Shown here piece after piece: positions 62,537 to 64,000 of a stretch of DNA of 64,000 bases. The stretch is taken from positions 124,001 to 188,000 of the forward strand of contig NZ_JAXLPB010000005.1 in the NCBI RefSeq assembly GCF_034321785.1, written 5' to 3'. Position 1 is the first letter of the stretch. Each line of letters starts with the position of its first letter. The notes under the pieces were generated by a model, which did no database searches, had not been told where the DNA came from, and saw nothing but the letters and a program-made list of their open reading frames with translations. The stretch comes from Fulvimarina uroteuthidis. Lineage in GTDB: Bacteria; Pseudomonadota; Alphaproteobacteria; Rhizobiales; Rhizobiaceae. The position numbers and the translations under genes were made by a program.

Positions 62537-64000
62537 ATGAAAACCGTTCGATTGTCCCCAAACGACAATGTCGTCACCGCCGCAGCGCCCCTCGAAGTCG
62601 GCGTCGAGGGCGCAAAACAGCTGATTCCACGCGGCCACAAGATGGCGACCGCAGACATCGCCAAGGGTGCGCCGGTCGTCAAATATGCGCAGGTGATCGG
62701 CTATGCCGGCGAGGACATTCCGGCCGGTGCCCATGTCCACACGCACAATCTCGAATTCCGCAATGTCGACATGGACTACGAGTTCTCGACGAACCTGCGG
62801 CCGGTCGCGCCCGCCGAGACCGCCGACACGTTCCAGGGATATCGCCGGGCGTCCGGCCGGGTCGGAACCCGCAACCACATCGCGATCCTGACCTCGGTGA
62901 ACTGCTCGGCGACCGCCGCGCGGATGATCGCCTCGCATTTCACGCCGGAGAAGCTGGCCGCCTATCCGAACGTCGATGGGGTGACGGCGTTCGTCCACGG
63001 CACGGGCTGCGCCATGGGCGGCGACGGAACCGGCTTCGGCATCCTGCAGCGCACGCTCTGGGGCTATGCGCGCAATCCCAATGTGGGCGGGGTGCTGATG
63101 GCCGGCCTCGGCTGCGAGATGATGCAGATCGACTGGCTGATCGAGGCCTACGGCCTGACGCCCGGCCCGCTGTTCCGCACCTTCAACATTCAGGACGAAG
63201 GCGGGCTTCGGGAGACCATCGCGAAGGGGATCGAGACCATCGAGACGATGCTTCCCCTGGTCGACGACGTGCGCCGCGAGGCGTGCCCCGCGTCCGAGCT
63301 GATGGTGGCGCTGCAATGCGGTGGGTCGGATGCCTGGTCGGGGATCACCGCGAACCCGGCGCTCGGTTATGCCTGCGACCTTCTGGTCGCCCAGGGGGGC
63401 ACCGGTGTGCTCGCCGAAACCCCCGAAATCTACGGCGCCGAGCATCTTCTGACCGCCCGCGCCGCCAACCGGAAGATCGGCGACAAGCTCATCGAGCTGA
63501 TCCATTGGTGGGAAGACTATACCGCCCGCAACAAGGGTTCGATGGACAACAATCCCTCGCCCGGCAACAAGCGCGGCGGCCTGACCACGATCCTCGAAAA
63601 GAGCCTCGGCGCGGCCGCCAAGGGCGGGACGACGCCGCTCAACGGCGTCTACCGCTATGCCGAGCCGGTGACCGAACGCGGTTTCGTCTTCATGGATTCC
63701 CCCGGCTACGATCCGGCCTCGGTGACGGGGCAGATCGCGTCCGGCTGCAATCTCGTCGCCTTCACCACCGGACGCGGATCGGCGTTCGGCGCCAAGCCCT
63801 CGCCCTCCATGAAGATCGCCACCAACACCGAAATGTACCAGCGGATGTCCGGCGACATGGACGTGGATGCGGGGCGCATCCTTTCGGGCGCTCGCAGCGT
63901 GGAAGAGGTCGGCCGCGAGATCTACGAGATGTGGTTGCGAATCGCCTCCGGCGAGAAGACGAAATCCGAGGCCCAGGGGCTCGGCGATTACGAATTCGTG
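62537..64000 (+). CDS. UxaA/altronate dehydratase family protein, truncated by window
   Basis: Altronate/galactarate dehydratase family (UxaA-GarD) enzyme; 488 codons are visible and the frame is open to the window edge, so only a short C-terminal part is missing from a family of about 490-520 residues. Residues about 10-90 form the N-terminal SAF domain (HKMATADIAKGAPVVKYAQV), and the rest is the catalytic domain with GTRNHIAILTSVNCSATAA near 107, HGTGCAMGGDG near 155, QCGGSDAWSGITANPALG near 260 and DNNPSPGNKRGG near 336; such proteins dehydrate sugar acids to 2-keto-3-deoxy acids with an iron or manganese ion. AGAAGG lies before the ATG. It is 32 bases after dctM and likely co-transcribed. 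Confidence 0.9.
   Translation, partial: MKTVRLSPNDNVVTAAAPLEVGVEGAKQLIPRGHKMATADIAKGAPVVKYAQVIGYAGEDIPAGAHVHTHNLEFRNVDMDYEFSTNLRPVAPAETADTFQGYRRASGRVGTRNHIAILTSVNCSATAARMIASHFTPEKLAAYPNVDGVTAFVHGTGCAMGGDGTGFGILQRTLWGYARNPNVGGVLMAGLGCEMMQIDWLIEAYGLTPGPLFRTFNIQDEGGLRETIAKGIETIETMLPLVDDVRREACPASELMVALQCGGSDAWSGITANPALGYACDLLVAQGGTGVLAETPEIYGAEHLLTARAANRKIGDKLIELIHWWEDYTARNKGSMDNNPSPGNKRGGLTTILEKSLGAAAKGGTTPLNGVYRYAEPVTERGFVFMDSPGYDPASVTGQIASGCNLVAFTTGRGSAFGAKPSPSMKIATNTEMYQRMSGDMDVDAGRILSGARSVEEVGREIYEMWLRIASGEKTKSEAQGLGDYEFV

Overview
The window is a 64-kb piece of a GC-rich alphaproteobacterial chromosome, most likely order Hyphomicrobiales (Rhizobiales). This rests on gene order and families: rpsF-rpsR-DUF2232-rplI-dnaB-alr-radA-cvpA-purF in one block, fabD-fabG-acpP-fabF-mltG-yicC-gmk facing rsmA-pdxA-surA-lptD-lptG-lptF, the tmk-holB-metG-tatD series, a TIGR02301/NUDIX pair, and bS6 and bL9 with long charged tails. 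The genus cannot be named from the sequence alone. No phage, insertion sequence, integrase, CRISPR array or rRNA was seen; there is one tRNA gene (Lys, CTT).

Layout. 1-0.42 kb: non-coding DNA with inverted repeats, poorer in GC than the rest. 0.4-12.7 kb: minus-strand genes for an aminotransferase, gamma-carbonic anhydrase, an SDR, and then purine synthesis, recombination, cell-wall and replication functions upstream to rpsF. 13.2-19.6 kb: plus-strand fatty-acid synthesis (fabD, fabG, acpP, fabF), mltG, yicC, gmk. 19.6-27.4 kb: minus-strand envelope operon lptF-lptG-lptD-surA-pdxA-rsmA with tightly overlapping starts and stops. 27.7-29.7 kb: pepA and holC. 29.7-46.8 kb: short transcription units of mixed orientation (ABC-F ATPase, GST, secreted and small conserved proteins, NUDIX, SRAP/YedK, cysS, proline iminopeptidase, GFA enzyme, RarD, a GNAT-nitrilase fusion, LOG, DUF454, tRNA-Lys, an orphan SoxYZ-like carrier, PilZ). 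46.9-49.8 kb: ilvC, a TetR regulator with a palindromic operator candidate, mazG. 50.2 kb: a strong dif-like XerC/XerD site in a 650-bp gene-free gap. 50.4-58.0 kb: minus-strand rlpA, dacF-like, tmk, holB, metG, tatD and an MBL hydrolase. 58.7-64 kb: a plus-strand catabolic operon, a TRAP transporter (dctPQM) followed by an UxaA/altronate dehydratase-family gene that runs off the window.

Most of the window is core chromosome and ordinary. The points most worth a second look are the dif candidate; a penicillin-binding DD-carboxypeptidase homologue that keeps SxxK but has Gly in place of the Ser of SxN and the Lys of KTG; the orphan SoxY-SoxZ fusion with no oxidase or quinoprotein partner nearby; the TetR operator; and the TRAP-UxaA operon with oversized membrane subunits and a dyad in its leader. 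I found no convincing wholly new multi-gene system.
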